From: Chitinophagales bacterium
Lineage (GTDB): Bacteria; Bacteroidota; Bacteroidia; Chitinophagales; Saprospiraceae
DNA: 64,000 nt
Assembly: GCA_013299105.1 (NCBI GenBank)
Contig: JAAFJY010000031.1
Coordinates: forward strand, 37,155-101,154
Direction of reading: 5' to 3'
Made by a program: the position numbers and the translations under genes
The notes under the pieces: generated by a model
What the model saw: the letters and a program-made list of their open reading frames with translations, nothing else
Told to the model about the DNA's origin: nothing
Database searches by the model: none
Part shown: positions 17,073 through 26,733 of the stretch, in pieces
How the letters are laid out: every line of letters starts with the position of its first letter
How positions within the stretch are numbered: the first letter of the stretch is position 1

Positions 17073-18500
17073 ATGAATATTTTTGAAGAATACAACCACA
17101 AACTCAGCCGTCGCAACTTCTTGCAGGGCAGCGTCTTGGGCCTCGGTGCAACTGCCCTGGGCGGCCTGATGAGCGGCAACCTGTGGCTCGACAACGACAA
17201 ATTGCCGCACTTTGCGCCCAAGGCCAAACGCATCATTTACTTGTTCCAAAGTGGGGCACCCTCGCAGTTGGAATTGTTCGATTACAAGCCCAAGCTCAGG
17301 GAAATGTTTGGCCAAGAACTACCCGATTCGGTGCGTGGCGAGCAGCGCGTATCGGGCATGACCGCCGGGCAAAAATCCTTTCCCTTGGCCTACGGCAACT
17401 TCAAATTCGACCAATACGGCCAGGGGCGCATCTGGATGAGCGACCTTTTGCCTTACCACCAAAAAATTGCCGACGAGATCACCATGATCAAGTCGCTGCA
17501 TACCGAGGCCATCAACCACGACCCCGCGATTACCTTCCTGCAAACGGGCAGTCAGCAGGGCGCTCGCCCCAGTTTGGGCTCCTGGATCAGCTATGGTTTG
17601 GGCTCGGAAAACAAGAACCTACCTGCGTTTTGCGTGCTCCTCTCGCGCTCCAACAATTACGACCAACCCTTGTATTCCAAGCTCTGGAACAATGCTTTCC
17701 TGCCTTCCGAGCACCAGGGCGTGATGTTCCGTTCGGGAGAAGACCCCATTTTGTACCTCAACGACCCCAAGGGCATTGAAAAGGTCAACCGCCGCGACAT
17801 GCTCGACGCCTTGGGCAAGTTGCACCAGCAACAGGTCGAAGCCGTGCTCGACGACGAACTCAACAGCCGCGTCGCGCAATACGAAATGGCTTACCGCATG
17901 CAAACCTCGGTACCCGAAACCCTGGACATCAGCAAGGAGCCCGATTGGGTGTTCGATTTGTACGGCCCCAACGCCCGCAAGGCCGGGACCTACGCCGCCA
18001 ACTGCCTTTTGGCCCGCAAACTGATCGAAAACGACGTGCGTTTTGTGCAACTCTACCACCAAGGCTGGGACCAACACGGCAACTTGCCCAGTGAAATCCA
18101 AAAACTGGCCAAGGACGTGGACCAACCCTCCGCTGCCCTGGTGCTAGACCTGAAACAGCGCGGCTTGTTGGAAGATACCCTGGTAGTGTGGGGCGGTGAA
18201 TTTGGCCGGGGCTGCTACTCGCAAGGCAAGTTGACGCCCCAAAACTATGGCCGCGACCACCACCCGCGTTGCTACTCGGTGTGGATGGCCGGAGCAGGGG
18301 TCAAAAAAGGCTTCTCTTTTGGCGAAACCGACGATTTTGGGTACAACATCGTGGCCAATCCGGTCCACATCCACGATTACCAGGCCACGATCATGCACCT
18401 CATGGGCATCGACCACGAGCGCTTTACCTTCAAATTCCAGGGCCGCCGCTACCGCCTGACCGATGTGGCCGGGCATGTGGTGAAGGAGGTTTTGGCTTGA
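17073..18500 (+). CDS. DUF1501 protein, Tat-exported, sulfatase-like fold
   Basis: A 475-residue DUF1501 protein. The N-terminus has a twin-arginine signal, LSRRNFLQGSVLGLGATALGG, so it is exported folded. The body matches the family: RIIYLFQSGAPSQLELFDYKPKL, TMIKSLHTEAINHDPAITFLQTG, GSWISYGLGSEN, LYHQGWDQHG and DTLVVWGGEFGR, with GRDHHPRCYSVWMAGAGVKKG, residues that form an alkaline-phosphatase-like metal site. The reaction catalysed by DUF1501 proteins is not established. They occur next to DUF1549/DUF1553 cytochromes in Planctomycetes and some Bacteroidota, as here (gene 326 bp downstream). Codon usage and GC match the neighbours, so transfer is not recent. Confidence 0.9.
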   Translation: MNIFEEYNHKLSRRNFLQGSVLGLGATALGGLMSGNLWLDNDKLPHFAPKAKRIIYLFQSGAPSQLELFDYKPKLREMFGQELPDSVRGEQRVSGMTAGQKSFPLAYGNFKFDQYGQGRIWMSDLLPYHQKIADEITMIKSLHTEAINHDPAITFLQTGSQQGARPSLGSWISYGLGSENKNLPAFCVLLSRSNNYDQPLYSKLWNNAFLPSEHQGVMFRSGEDPILYLNDPKGIEKVNRRDMLDALGKLHQQQVEAVLDDELNSRVAQYEMAYRMQTSVPETLDISKEPDWVFDLYGPNARKAGTYAANCLLARKLIENDVRFVQLYHQGWDQHGNLPSEIQKLAKDVDQPSAALVLDLKQRGLLEDTLVVWGGEFGRGCYSQGKLTPQNYGRDHHPRCYSVWMAGAGVKKGFSFGETDDFGYNIVANPVHIHDYQATIMHLMGIDHERFTFKFQGRRYRLTDVAGHVVKEVLA

Positions 18501-18826
18501 TTTTGAGCCGCAGATTGATGATTTGCCTCGCTGCGCGATGCTTAGTTGGGAACACGGATGAAACGGATGAAACGGATTTTCACTGATTGCCAACATGATT
18601 TTGACCGAGACTATGACTTTACTTGATTCAAAATCATCATTGTCATTGTTGCCTCCCCAAAATCGCATTATCAAACAGGTAGTACATCCTGCATCGTGTA
18701 ACCCTGGACTTCAGTCCGGGGAAAAAGCCCCCCACTAATCACATCCTGCATCTATCCGGCAGTTGCATCACAACATCCCTATAATTTGTACATGTTTAAA
18801 TCGCACAGGTTTCAAAACACCACAAC
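18501..18826. repeat. Short variant of the modular repeat plus CATCCTGCATC repeat
   Basis: At 18525-18605 the modular element occurs in short form: CCTCGCTGCGCGA, AACACGGATGAAACGGATGAAACGG, then CCAACATGATTTTGACC, with the G/T-rich arms missing. At 18683-18775 CATCCTGCATC occurs twice, the second as CATCCTGCATCTATCCGGCAGTTGCATC, a sequence whose inverted, diverged copy lies at 63768-63795. Between them, GACTTCAGTCC and GGGGAAAAAGCCCCCC form small dyads. No gene is seen. Confidence 0.55.
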
Positions 18827-21800
18827 ATGAACACCATTCTTTCAAAATATATCCTGGGGCTTGTAGCCATCCTCGCCTTGGCCCTCAGCCTCGAATCAGC
18901 GGCTTGGATTTTGCCCAGCCCCAGTTTGGTTTTGGCCAAAAAAACAAAAAAAGCGCAGCCAGCCAGGCAGGTCAAGCAGCAGGTCAAGCAGCACGGTCAC
19001 CAGCCGCTTGCAGCCAAAAAAATCGACTTCAACCGCGACATCAAACCCATCTTGGCCGACCGTTGCTTCAAATGCCACGGGCCCGACATCAACAAGGTCG
19101 ATGCAGGCTTGCAACTGACCAGTTTTGAGGCCGCCAACAAGCTTTTGGAATCGGGCAAAAGGGCCATCGTACCCTTCAAACCCGAAGAAAGCGAGTTGGT
19201 AAAACGCATCCTCACCACCGACCCCGACGACATGATGCCCGCTCCCAAGTCAAACCTGAGCCTCAGCGCAGCCGAAAAAGACTTGCTCATTGAGTGGATC
19301 AAACAAGGGGCCGAATACCAGGAACATTGGGCCTTCATTCCGCCCAAAGCCCTGGACCTGCCCAAAGTTTTGAACCCCGCCTGGGCCAAAAACGCCATCG
19401 ACTTCTTCATTTTGCAAAAACTGGAAGAAAAGGGCCTCAGCCCCAACGCCGAAGCCAGCCGCGAAACCCTGATCCGCCGCCTGTCTTTGGACCTGATCGG
19501 CTTGCCGCCCACGGCGGCCGAGATCAAGGCTTTTGTGGAGGACCCCGCTCCCAATGCCTACGAAAAACTGGTGGATCGCCTCTTGGCCTCGCCGCATTTT
19601 GGCGAACGCATGGCCTTGGATTGGCTCGACGTGGCCCGCTATGCCGACTCGCACGGCTACCAGGACGATGGCTTGCGCAACACCTACCCCTACCGCGATT
19701 GGGTGATCCGGGCTTACAACCAAAACCTGCCTTTTGACCAATTTATCACCTGGCAATTGGCGGGTGACTTGCTGCACAAGCCAACCACCGACCAATTGAT
19801 TGCCACCTGTTTCAACCGCAACCACATGCAAAGCCAGGAAGGTGGCGTGGTCGATGAAGAATACCGCGTGGAATACGTGGCTGACCGCGTGAACACCTTC
19901 GGCAAAGCCTTTTTGGGCCTGACCACCGAGTGTGCCCGCTGCCATACCCACAAGTACGACCCCATTGAACACAAGGATTATTTCTCGCTTTTTGCGTTTT
20001 TCAACCAAAACCACGACTCTGGCATCGTGCCTTACAATGGGGAGGCCTCCCCTACCCTGATTTTGCCCACGCCGCAAGCCGCCAAAACCCTGGACAGCCT
20101 GCGGGCGCTGGCTGCGGGCTATGTCCCCAAGGCCAAGGTTTCGTCGAGGTACCAAAAAGACCTTGAAAACTGGCTGAATGGCCTGGACGAAGCGGGCAAA
20201 AAAGCCCTGAGCAAACCCCAACAACGCAGTTTGTACCTCGATTTTGAAAAAGAAGACACCAGCATCCTGGCGGACCTCATTTATCCACCAGATACAGGGA
20301 CTTTGAACAGAAGGGTTCGAGACTTGGAGCGCAGCAAAAAAGACACCACTTTCAAACTCAAGCCCCTGCCCCGCCACAAAGGCTACTGGAACATCGAACA
20401 AGCCGATACCAACCTGCGGGCGCTCAACTTCTTCGGCGACAAAGACAAATACCCCAGCAGCCAGGATGGCAAACTGGGCAAAGGGATTTTGTTTCGGGGG
20501 GACGCGGGCATGACTTGCGGGCCAGCGCTCAATTACGACCGTTACCAGCCTTTTTCGGTGAGTTTGTGGGTAAAAGTCCTGAAAAAAGACGAAGAAGGTC
20601 CGCTCATCCTGCGCAGCAACGGCGACGCCGAAGGCCACCGGGGCTGGCTCGTCAACTTGAACAAGGACGGCACCCTGAGTTTTCAAATGAACCATGTATG
20701 GCCCGCCAATGCCATCGAATACCAGACCAAAGAAAAAATCACCGTAGGCGAATGGACCCATATTGCCTTTGCTTACGACGGCAGCAGCAAGGCCGCAGGC
20801 TTCCGTTTTTGGGTCAATGGGCGTACGCCTGCGCACCAATTGCACGTGGATGCGCTGGAGAAAAGCATCGTGTTTTACCGCAAAAAATTCATCCGGGGGG
20901 CATACAATTTCACCTTGGGTTTTGAGCAGAGCAACCACAAACTCAGCGTCCAGAACCTGGTGATGGACGAGGTGCAAATTTACAAACGCGAACTGGCCGA
21001 AGTGGAAATCCAAAGCCTGTACCAGCAAAAAGACCTGGTGCAAGACTTGCTGAACAAAACCCAGCGAAGTGAACAAGAGCAGGCCCAATTGTTGGCTTTT
21101 TACCTGCTGAATGGCCACAACGCCGAGTTCAAGGCCAGCCGTGATTCGCTTTTCAAGCTCCGCCAACTCGAAAGCGACCTGGCCACCGAGCAAGAGGAAA
21201 TCATGGTCATGCGCGAAAGGCCCGAATACCGCAAGACCTACCTGCTCAATCGCGGGGCTTATGACGCGCCTTCCAACCAGGAGCTCAGGCCCAATACCCC
21301 CGCCAAGGTCTTGCCTTTCGACGCCAACAAATACCCCAGCAATCGCCTGGGCTTGGCGCAGTGGTTATTGGGCGAAAAAAATCCATTGTTCAGCCGGGTA
21401 TCGGTCAATCGCTACTGGCAGTTGTTCTTTGGGCGGGGTTTGGTCAGCACCCAGGAAGACTTTGGCAACCAAGGCGCTTTGCCCAGCCACCCTGAATTGC
21501 TAGACTGGTTGGCCCTGGATTACCGGGCCAAAAAATGGGACACCAAGGCTTTTGTGAAGCAATTGGTGCTGTCGGCCACCTACCGCCAATCCTCCACGCC
21601 CAGCGTGAAAAATCGGGAAATGGACTACGCCAACGACCTGTACAGCCGTTATCCGGCCCAGCGACTGGGGGCCGAGTTGGTGCGCGACAATGCCCTGGCG
21701 GCCAGTGGCCTCTTGGTGCCCCGGATCGGCGGTCCCAGCGTATATCCTTACCAGCCTGCGGGCTTGTGGGAGGCCCTGGCTACCCGCAACGCCACCCGCT

Positions 21801-22282
21801 ACGAGCAGCACCACGGCGACAGCTTGTACCGCCGCAGCCTTTACACGATCTGGAAACGCAGCTCGCCACCGCCCGCCATGCTCAATTTTGACGCCACCGA
21901 CCGCTCGTATTGCGTGGTCAGGCGCCAAAAAACCTCCTCGCCCCTGCAAGCCCTGGTGCTGATGAACGACCCGCAATTCGTGGAAGCCGCCCGGATTTTG
22001 GCCGAAAAAATGATCAAAAGCGCCGAGCGCCCCGAAGAGCGCCTGGCCTATGGTTTCCGCGCCCTGGTCAGTAGGCCCGCCCGCCAGGAGGAGCTGAAAG
22101 TTTTGCAGGACTTGTTCGCCAAGGAGCAACGGTACTTCCAGCAAAATACCGAGCAGGCTTTGAAGCTCTTGAGTGTAGGCGAATACAAGCGCGACCCTAG
22201 CTTGGACGCTGCGGAGGTGGCTGCGTATGCGCTGGTGGCCTCTACTTTGATGAACTTTGAGGAGTTTTCGGTGAAGCGATAA
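18827..22282 (+). CDS. PSCyt1-DUF1549-LamG-DUF1553 protein
   Basis: A 1151-residue exported protein. An N-terminal hydrophobic segment (LGLVAILALALSLESAAWI) is followed by a K/Q-rich linker and a PSCyt1 cytochrome c domain, IDFNRDIKPILADRCFKCHGPD, with the haem motif CFKCH near residue 80-84. DUF1549 follows (NAIDFFILQKLEEKGLSPNAEASRETLIRRLSLDLIGLPPT ... LDWLDVARYADSHGYQ), with a second conserved CARCHTHKYDPIEHKDYF near 365-383 that may bind metal or haem. Residues about 540-720 form a LamG/concanavalin-like insert (PFSVSLWVKVLKKDEEGPLILRSNG). DUF1553 is C-terminal (NRLGLAQWLLGEKNPLFSRVSVNRYWQLFFGRGLV). With the DUF1501 gene upstream it forms the planctomycete-type pair, thought to act on extracellular polymers; that role is inferred only. 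Confidence 0.9.
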   Translation: MNTILSKYILGLVAILALALSLESAAWILPSPSLVLAKKTKKAQPARQVKQQVKQHGHQPLAAKKIDFNRDIKPILADRCFKCHGPDINKVDAGLQLTSFEAANKLLESGKRAIVPFKPEESELVKRILTTDPDDMMPAPKSNLSLSAAEKDLLIEWIKQGAEYQEHWAFIPPKALDLPKVLNPAWAKNAIDFFILQKLEEKGLSPNAEASRETLIRRLSLDLIGLPPTAAEIKAFVEDPAPNAYEKLVDRLLASPHFGERMALDWLDVARYADSHGYQDDGLRNTYPYRDWVIRAYNQNLPFDQFITWQLAGDLLHKPTTDQLIATCFNRNHMQSQEGGVVDEEYRVEYVADRVNTFGKAFLGLTTECARCHTHKYDPIEHKDYFSLFAFFNQNHDSGIVPYNGEASPTLILPTPQAAKTLDSLRALAAGYVPKAKVSSRYQKDLENWLNGLDEAGKKALSKPQQRSLYLDFEKEDTSILADLIYPPDTGTLNRRVRDLERSKKDTTFKLKPLPRHKGYWNIEQADTNLRALNFFGDKDKYPSSQDGKLGKGILFRGDAGMTCGPALNYDRYQPFSVSLWVKVLKKDEEGPLILRSNGDAEGHRGWLVNLNKDGTLSFQMNHVWPANAIEYQTKEKITVGEWTHIAFAYDGSSKAAGFRFWVNGRTPAHQLHVDALEKSIVFYRKKFIRGAYNFTLGFEQSNHKLSVQNLVMDEVQIYKRELAEVEIQSLYQQKDLVQDLLNKTQRSEQEQAQLLAFYLLNGHNAEFKASRDSLFKLRQLESDLATEQEEIMVMRERPEYRKTYLLNRGAYDAPSNQELRPNTPAKVLPFDANKYPSNRLGLAQWLLGEKNPLFSRVSVNRYWQLFFGRGLVSTQEDFGNQGALPSHPELLDWLALDYRAKKWDTKAFVKQLVLSATYRQSSTPSVKNREMDYANDLYSRYPAQRLGAELVRDNALAASGLLVPRIGGPSVYPYQPAGLWEALATRNATRYEQHHGDSLYRRSLYTIWKRSSPPPAMLNFDATDRSYCVVRRQKTSSPLQALVLMNDPQFVEAARILAEKMIKSAERPEERLAYGFRALVSRPARQEELKVLQDLFAKEQRYFQQNTEQALKLLSVGEYKRDPSLDAAEVAAYALVASTLMNFEEFSVKR

Positions 22283-22312
22283 AAAAGAGTTTGGGTGTGC
22301 TGGTGTGGGGAC

Positions 22313-22339
22313 CTGTAGAGACAGGACATGTCCTGTCTA
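22313..22339. repeat. Palindromic repeat with GACAGGACATGTCCTGTC core, copy 1
   Basis: An 18-bp perfect palindrome at 22319-22336 with flanks CTGTAGA and TA. The same 27-bp unit occurs inverted at 35515-35541. It follows the DUF1553 gene and a partial G/T-rich arm (GTTTGGGTGTGCTGGTGTGG at 22290-22309). Confidence 0.65.
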
Positions 22340-22438
22340 AGGTGACGCTCGTAAATGGCCTCGGATTGTTTTGGGGGCCGCTTTGCAGAAGGTCTATTTT
22401 AATTTGGGACTTGTAAAGCACCTTCATAATGAGCGCCG

Positions 22439-22876
22439 ATGAATTTGGTTCGGCGCTACCGAACCAATTGCCAAATAATTTTATTGACACCTTTTCCCCC
22501 TTTCGATGTTCGATTGACCCGCATCAACAAAGCCGAGAACAAGGAAGTCCGCACGGTTGTACAACCCGACCTGTGCGTCATTTGCGATCCAGACAAACTG
22601 GACGAGCGCGGCTGCCTGGGAGCCCCCGACCTGATCATTGAAATCCTGTCTCCCGGCAACAGCCGCAAGGAGATGAAGGAGAAATTTGAAATTTACGAGG
22701 AAAACGGCGTCCAGGAATATTGGGTCGTCTTCCCCGATTTTCAGACCATTCAGGTATACCGGCTCAATGAAGAGGGCAAATACCTTGGACTGGCTCCTGC
22801 GACGCCAGGGGATGTGTTGAGTACGCCGATTGTGGCGAATTTGGAGGTGAAGGTGGAGGAGGTGTTTGAGGAGTGA
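22439..22876 (+). pseudogene. Truncated Uma2-family nuclease-fold gene
   Basis: The frame encodes the C-terminal two thirds of a Uma2-type (PD-(D/E)XK) protein: PPFDVRLTRI...TVVQPDLCVICDPDKLDERGCLGAPDLIIEILSPGNSRKEMKEKFEIYEENGVQEYWVVFPDFQTIQVYRL. The PDLxV, APDLIIEILSPGNS and KxxxYxxxGVxEYWVV motifs are intact. The first half of the domain, with the usual YELIDGE opening, is absent: the residues before PPFDVRL are unrelated and a parallel frame carries the rest of that junction, so the gene is truncated and perhaps frameshifted at 22.44-22.50 kb. It marks the left edge of the accessory island. Confidence 0.75.
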
Positions 22877-23177
22877 CTTGTAGGACAGTACCGTGAACCT
22901 GCAAAACATACACTCCATCACGCAAGGGAGATCGGATAAACGGCTTATTGATGACTTGAAAAATTAATGCGCGAAAACTTGCAATGTTTATGTTGTGGGG
23001 TTATATTTGTGTGTATGGTGTTTTTTGCTACTCTAGCTGTTCCGCGAGGCTGACTTGGCACAAAGCAAAAATATCCATATCTGCGAGCATTTCCAACTCT
23101 CAATGCGGGTTTTGGATAGTTGAAAGTTTCGGTAGTTGAGTTGTATTGGCTTGTTGTGAAATAATAGATAGGAATTT
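22877..23177. promoter_or_regulatory. Hachiman upstream region with candidate promoter
   Basis: A 301-bp gap. TTG at 22979-22981, a 20-bp spacer and TATATTTG at 23002-23009 match the Bacteroidota -33/-7 promoter pattern and face hamA, leaving a leader of about 160 nt. The leader includes TTCCGCGAGGC and an AT-rich run ending TAGATAGGAATTT before the ATG. Composition turns sharply AT-rich from about 22.97 kb. Confidence 0.5.
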
Positions 23178-24089
23178 ATGAATTTTAAACCCAGCATAAG
23201 TGAAAACTTTTTAGACCTTTTCTATAAAGAGATTGAATGTGATGTGCCTAACACCAATTCAAAGCTCAATCTACATATTTTGAAAATTGAAAATAACCAA
23301 TTTTGCTATAATGAATTGATTGAAGAACTTTCGAACCACTTTATTTCCTTTTCACTTTCTCGAAAAGATATAGCGGAATTTAAGAAAAATGAAAAGTATG
23401 GTGAACTTTACCGAAAAGCAGCGTCTAAATTTCGTAACTACAATGTAAATGATGGTGAAGCTGGTGAGCTACTGTTGTATTGTTTTTTGGAATCTCATCT
23501 TAAAGCCACTAAAATCCTTACGAAATTAGAAATCAAACTTTCCTCAAATGATTATGCTAAAGGGTCAGATGGTATTCACTTACTGGAATTATCTTCTAAA
23601 AATTACCAATTAATTTTTGGAGAATCAAAATTAAACAAAAAATTAACTACTTCAATCACTGAAGCCTTTGAGTCAATTAATGATTTTCTTCACAGGAAAA
23701 AAAATAATATTTTTGATGAAATAGGTTTGATCAGTTCGCAATTGGGAAAAGAAGCACTTGATGAAGATTCGTATCAGTTTATTAAATCTATTATTATGCC
23801 AAAAGCAAGCGACACCGACCCAATTGTAAAAAACAACGCGTTTGCAATTTTTGCAGGGTTCGAAATTGACTCAACCGAAGAAGAAAAACGTTTGAGTAAC
23901 GACATATTTCTTGCTTTAATTAAAGAGAAAATCAAATCTGAAGTAGAGAGTAAAATGAATCATATTAAGAGTAAGATTGAAGAATACAAGCTATACAACT
24001 ATACGTTTTACGTTTATGTTTTTCCATTCATGAATATGGATGAAGCAAGAAAAAATATCATCAAAAAGATAACACTAGCTGAATCATGA
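23178..24089 (+). CDS. hamA: Hachiman anti-phage protein HamA (DUF1837 nuclease)
   Basis: A 303-residue DUF1837 protein, the effector nuclease of the Hachiman system. Seen: GEAGELLLYCFLE at about residue 92-104, AKGSDGIHLLEL near 126-137 and LIFGESKLNKKL near 144-155, the E...(G)D...ExK core of the PD-(D/E)XK fold carried by HamA. The C-terminal part is charged and helical (EEKRLSNDIFLALIKEKIKSEVESKMNHIKSKIEEY) and ends YNYTFYVYVFPFMNMDEARK. Its stop overlaps the start of hamB in ATGA, so the two are translationally coupled. HamA is known to be held by HamB and released to cut DNA when HamB meets aberrant DNA. The gene is clearly AT-richer than the DUF1553 gene upstream, indicating transfer. 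Confidence 0.9.
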   Translation: MNFKPSISENFLDLFYKEIECDVPNTNSKLNLHILKIENNQFCYNELIEELSNHFISFSLSRKDIAEFKKNEKYGELYRKAASKFRNYNVNDGEAGELLLYCFLESHLKATKILTKLEIKLSSNDYAKGSDGIHLLELSSKNYQLIFGESKLNKKLTTSITEAFESINDFLHRKKNNIFDEIGLISSQLGKEALDEDSYQFIKSIIMPKASDTDPIVKNNAFAIFAGFEIDSTEEEKRLSNDIFLALIKEKIKSEVESKMNHIKSKIEEYKLYNYTFYVYVFPFMNMDEARKNIIKKITLAES

Positions 24090-26659
24090 TAGAACGATTA
24101 GCTATAGAGGTATTGCAAGATAAATACTTTATTACCCTCAATAATAAAGCTGCTAAACTATTTGCCAATAATTTGTTTTTAGAAAATGATAAAAGCAATA
24201 TGCTAACCGAGAAGGAATTGAGTGACACTTTACGCTTTGCTGACATCCTATCAAATTCTAAAGACCCCAAAGCAAGAAATAAAGCGTATCAATTGATAAC
24301 CTTACTCAATGATGATTACAAGACTAACCCTTACTATCAAACATTTTCACATTCTGTATTAGCAAAATTGGGTAACTTCCCAGGAATAGAATTTTTGAAG
24401 AACGAAAATAATAATTCAGAATTACCTTTTGACAGAGAATTTGAAAAGAAGGTCAAGGAGTATATTCAAGCTGTTCCAGAAAGTGAAAATTTAATTTTTA
24501 CCGACTCCCAATTTGATCTTTTTGAAAAGATAAGCAGTTCAAAGTCTTTTAGCTTTTCTGGACCAACATCAATGGGTAAATCATTTATCATAAAGTCATT
24601 TATTAGAAGGATCCTTGGTAAAAACCCACCTGAGAATATTGTCATCTTGGTACCAACAAGGGCTTTGATTAACCAGTTTTCCATAGACCTTAAAAAGGAA
24701 CTAAGAGATGTGTTAGAGCATTACAATTACACTGTAATAACCAATTCCAATTTTTCTGAGTTGCCCTCAGCAGAATATCATTATATTTTTGTGCTTACGC
24801 CCGAAAGGCTATTAAGCTATTTATCACAAAAGGATAACCCTTCTATTGCCTACTTATTTATTGATGAAGCACATAAATTGGCAGCAGAAAAGGATAGCAG
24901 AGCTGTAACTGCGTATTCTGCTATTTCAAAAGCTTTAAGGAGGAATCCTAATGTGAGTTTATATTTCTCTTCTCCGAACGTTTCTAATCCTGAAGTTTTT
25001 CTTAAACTGTTCAAAAAAGATGAGAAGCAGTTTTTTAGGACTATAGAAACACCTGTTTCACAGAATCTTTTTTTCGTTGATTTTATTGAAAAACATGTGA
25101 CTCACTATTTAGATAATGGGATTTATAAATTTGAACCAGAAGTATTAATGAAATCAAATACGATTTATGATTTTCTTTCTGCGATTGCCGATAATGACAG
25201 TAATATTGTTTATTGTAGTTCAAGATTTGATGCAGTAGATAAATCTGCCAAATTTGTTGAACAGAATCAAAATAAACAGATTAAAGTTTCAAGAAAGGTA
25301 AAAAAGGTAATTCGCCAGATAAAATCATACATACATAAAGATTACTATTTATGTGAGTTTTTAGACAGAGGTGTTGGCTACCACTTTGGTAACTTACCTC
25401 AGATTATCAGAAATAAAGTAGAAGGCCTTTTTAAAGAAAAAGAAATCAACTATCTCTTTTGTACCTCAACGCTTTTAGAAGGTGTGAATTTACCAGCTAA
25501 GAATGTCTTCATTCTGAACAATAAGAATGGGAGAAACACTTTTCAACCGATTGATTTTTGGAATCTTGCAGGACGAGCAGGGCGACTTAAACATGAGCTT
25601 TCAGGGAATATAATTTGCCTAAAGGAGACGGATGCTGATTGGAAAAAACATGAAGCTTTGATAGTCTTTAATGAGGAAATAAAACTCAGTCCTTCAGTTG
25701 AAACTTATATTGATAAAAAGCTAAAAAAGATTGAGCAAATAATAAATGAAAATCCAAAAATAAACGATGAACCTGAAATAATTAAAGAGATATTGGCATA
25801 CATTGCCAATATTATAAGCATCGACACTCTTGAAATTGAACGATCCAATTATAGCAGCGAGATAATAAAAAAGTTGATTTCTGACAACCAAGAAGCAATA
25901 ATAGAATTGGCAAAAAAGAAAAATGGAAAGATTGAAGTTCCTTCAAGTGTATTAAACGCAAACAGTTCAATAAAACTTAAAATACAGAATGAGGTTTTTA
26001 TTGCTTTGAAAAAGCAAGCAAAGAGCCCTGAGGCCATCAAAATGCCAAATAGAATTACTTATGAAGTTTGTAAAGAATGGTTACATAAATTATACTCTTT
26101 GTTTTATTGGGATACAGAGGAAAAGCAAATTAAGTCGGAAAACCAGCTTGACCATTTTGCAGTACTAATGAATCAGTGGATGAATGGTGTGTCGTTAAGT
26201 CAAATAATTAATAACTCAATTGATTACTACAATCGAAGACATATCAATATTATGGTTGGCTATAAGGATAATAAGCTATCGTATGAAAATTTCAACAATA
26301 GCAAACATCATATTAACTTACTCATTGGAAATATTATTGATGAAATTGAAAGTATTTTGCGCTTTCTCTTTGAAAAGTACTTCAATATCTATTATGTTAT
26401 GCTAGTCGATATATTAGGAGAAAAAAATGCGGGAGTAAACTGGGCGACATTTTTAGAGTATGGAACACAAAACTCTATTGTAATCTCCTTGCAGAATTAC
26501 GGTTTGTCAAGACACACAGCAAATTTCATTTTCAAAAAATTTAAAGATTGTTTGACAATAGAAGATGACAAACTAATCGGAATTAATACTCAAAGACTCC
26601 AAAATCGACTTGATAAAGATGAAGTTGAGTTTGAAGAAATTAGTTCGATATTATTTTGA
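24086..26659 (+). CDS. hamB: Hachiman anti-phage protein HamB (DEAD/DEAH helicase)
   Basis: An 857-residue superfamily 2 helicase, the sensor of Hachiman. Seen: FSGPTSMGKSFIIKSF (Walker A, near residues 157-166), ILVPTRALINQF (motif Ia), VLTPERLLSYL (Ib), LFIDEAHKLA (DEAH, near 257), YFSSPNVSNPEVF in the motif III region, CTSTLLEGVNLPAKNVFI (motif V) and FWNLAGRAGRLKHE (motif VI, near 490). The C-terminal 350 residues are Lys/Glu/Asn-rich and family-specific. The start overlaps the hamA stop by 4 bp. Length is normal for HamB and the frame is unbroken, so the system looks functional. Confidence 0.9.
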   Translation: MIERLAIEVLQDKYFITLNNKAAKLFANNLFLENDKSNMLTEKELSDTLRFADILSNSKDPKARNKAYQLITLLNDDYKTNPYYQTFSHSVLAKLGNFPGIEFLKNENNNSELPFDREFEKKVKEYIQAVPESENLIFTDSQFDLFEKISSSKSFSFSGPTSMGKSFIIKSFIRRILGKNPPENIVILVPTRALINQFSIDLKKELRDVLEHYNYTVITNSNFSELPSAEYHYIFVLTPERLLSYLSQKDNPSIAYLFIDEAHKLAAEKDSRAVTAYSAISKALRRNPNVSLYFSSPNVSNPEVFLKLFKKDEKQFFRTIETPVSQNLFFVDFIEKHVTHYLDNGIYKFEPEVLMKSNTIYDFLSAIADNDSNIVYCSSRFDAVDKSAKFVEQNQNKQIKVSRKVKKVIRQIKSYIHKDYYLCEFLDRGVGYHFGNLPQIIRNKVEGLFKEKEINYLFCTSTLLEGVNLPAKNVFILNNKNGRNTFQPIDFWNLAGRAGRLKHELSGNIICLKETDADWKKHEALIVFNEEIKLSPSVETYIDKKLKKIEQIINENPKINDEPEIIKEILAYIANIISIDTLEIERSNYSSEIIKKLISDNQEAIIELAKKKNGKIEVPSSVLNANSSIKLKIQNEVFIALKKQAKSPEAIKMPNRITYEVCKEWLHKLYSLFYWDTEEKQIKSENQLDHFAVLMNQWMNGVSLSQIINNSIDYYNRRHINIMVGYKDNKLSYENFNNSKHHINLLIGNIIDEIESILRFLFEKYFNIYYVMLVDILGEKNAGVNWATFLEYGTQNSIVISLQNYGLSRHTANFIFKKFKDCLTIEDDKLIGINTQRLQNRLDKDEVEFEEISSILF

Positions 26660-26691
26660 GATAGTAAACAAAAATCAATATTTACTTATTG

Positions 26692-26711
26692 CACCTTTTT
26701 ACTTGAAGGTG
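26692..26711. terminator. Hairpin between hamB and the HEPN/Toprim gene
   Basis: CACCTT (26692-26697) pairs with AAGGTG (26706-26711), with T-rich and A-rich sequence on each side. It lies in the 74-bp convergent gap and could stop both transcripts. The stem is short, so confidence is moderate. Confidence 0.45.
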
Positions 26712-26733
26712 ATTATTCTTATCAATCTTGAAA

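Noticed and set aside
19250..21193. Long minus-strand frame (647 residues) opposite the DUF1549/DUF1553 gene
   Set aside because: Antisense shadow caused by high-GC codon bias; the plus strand carries haem and DUF1549/DUF1553 motifs.
23178..24089. HamA as a type II restriction enzyme
   Set aside because: No methyltransferase nearby, and the DUF1837 motifs with a coupled HamB helicase identify Hachiman.
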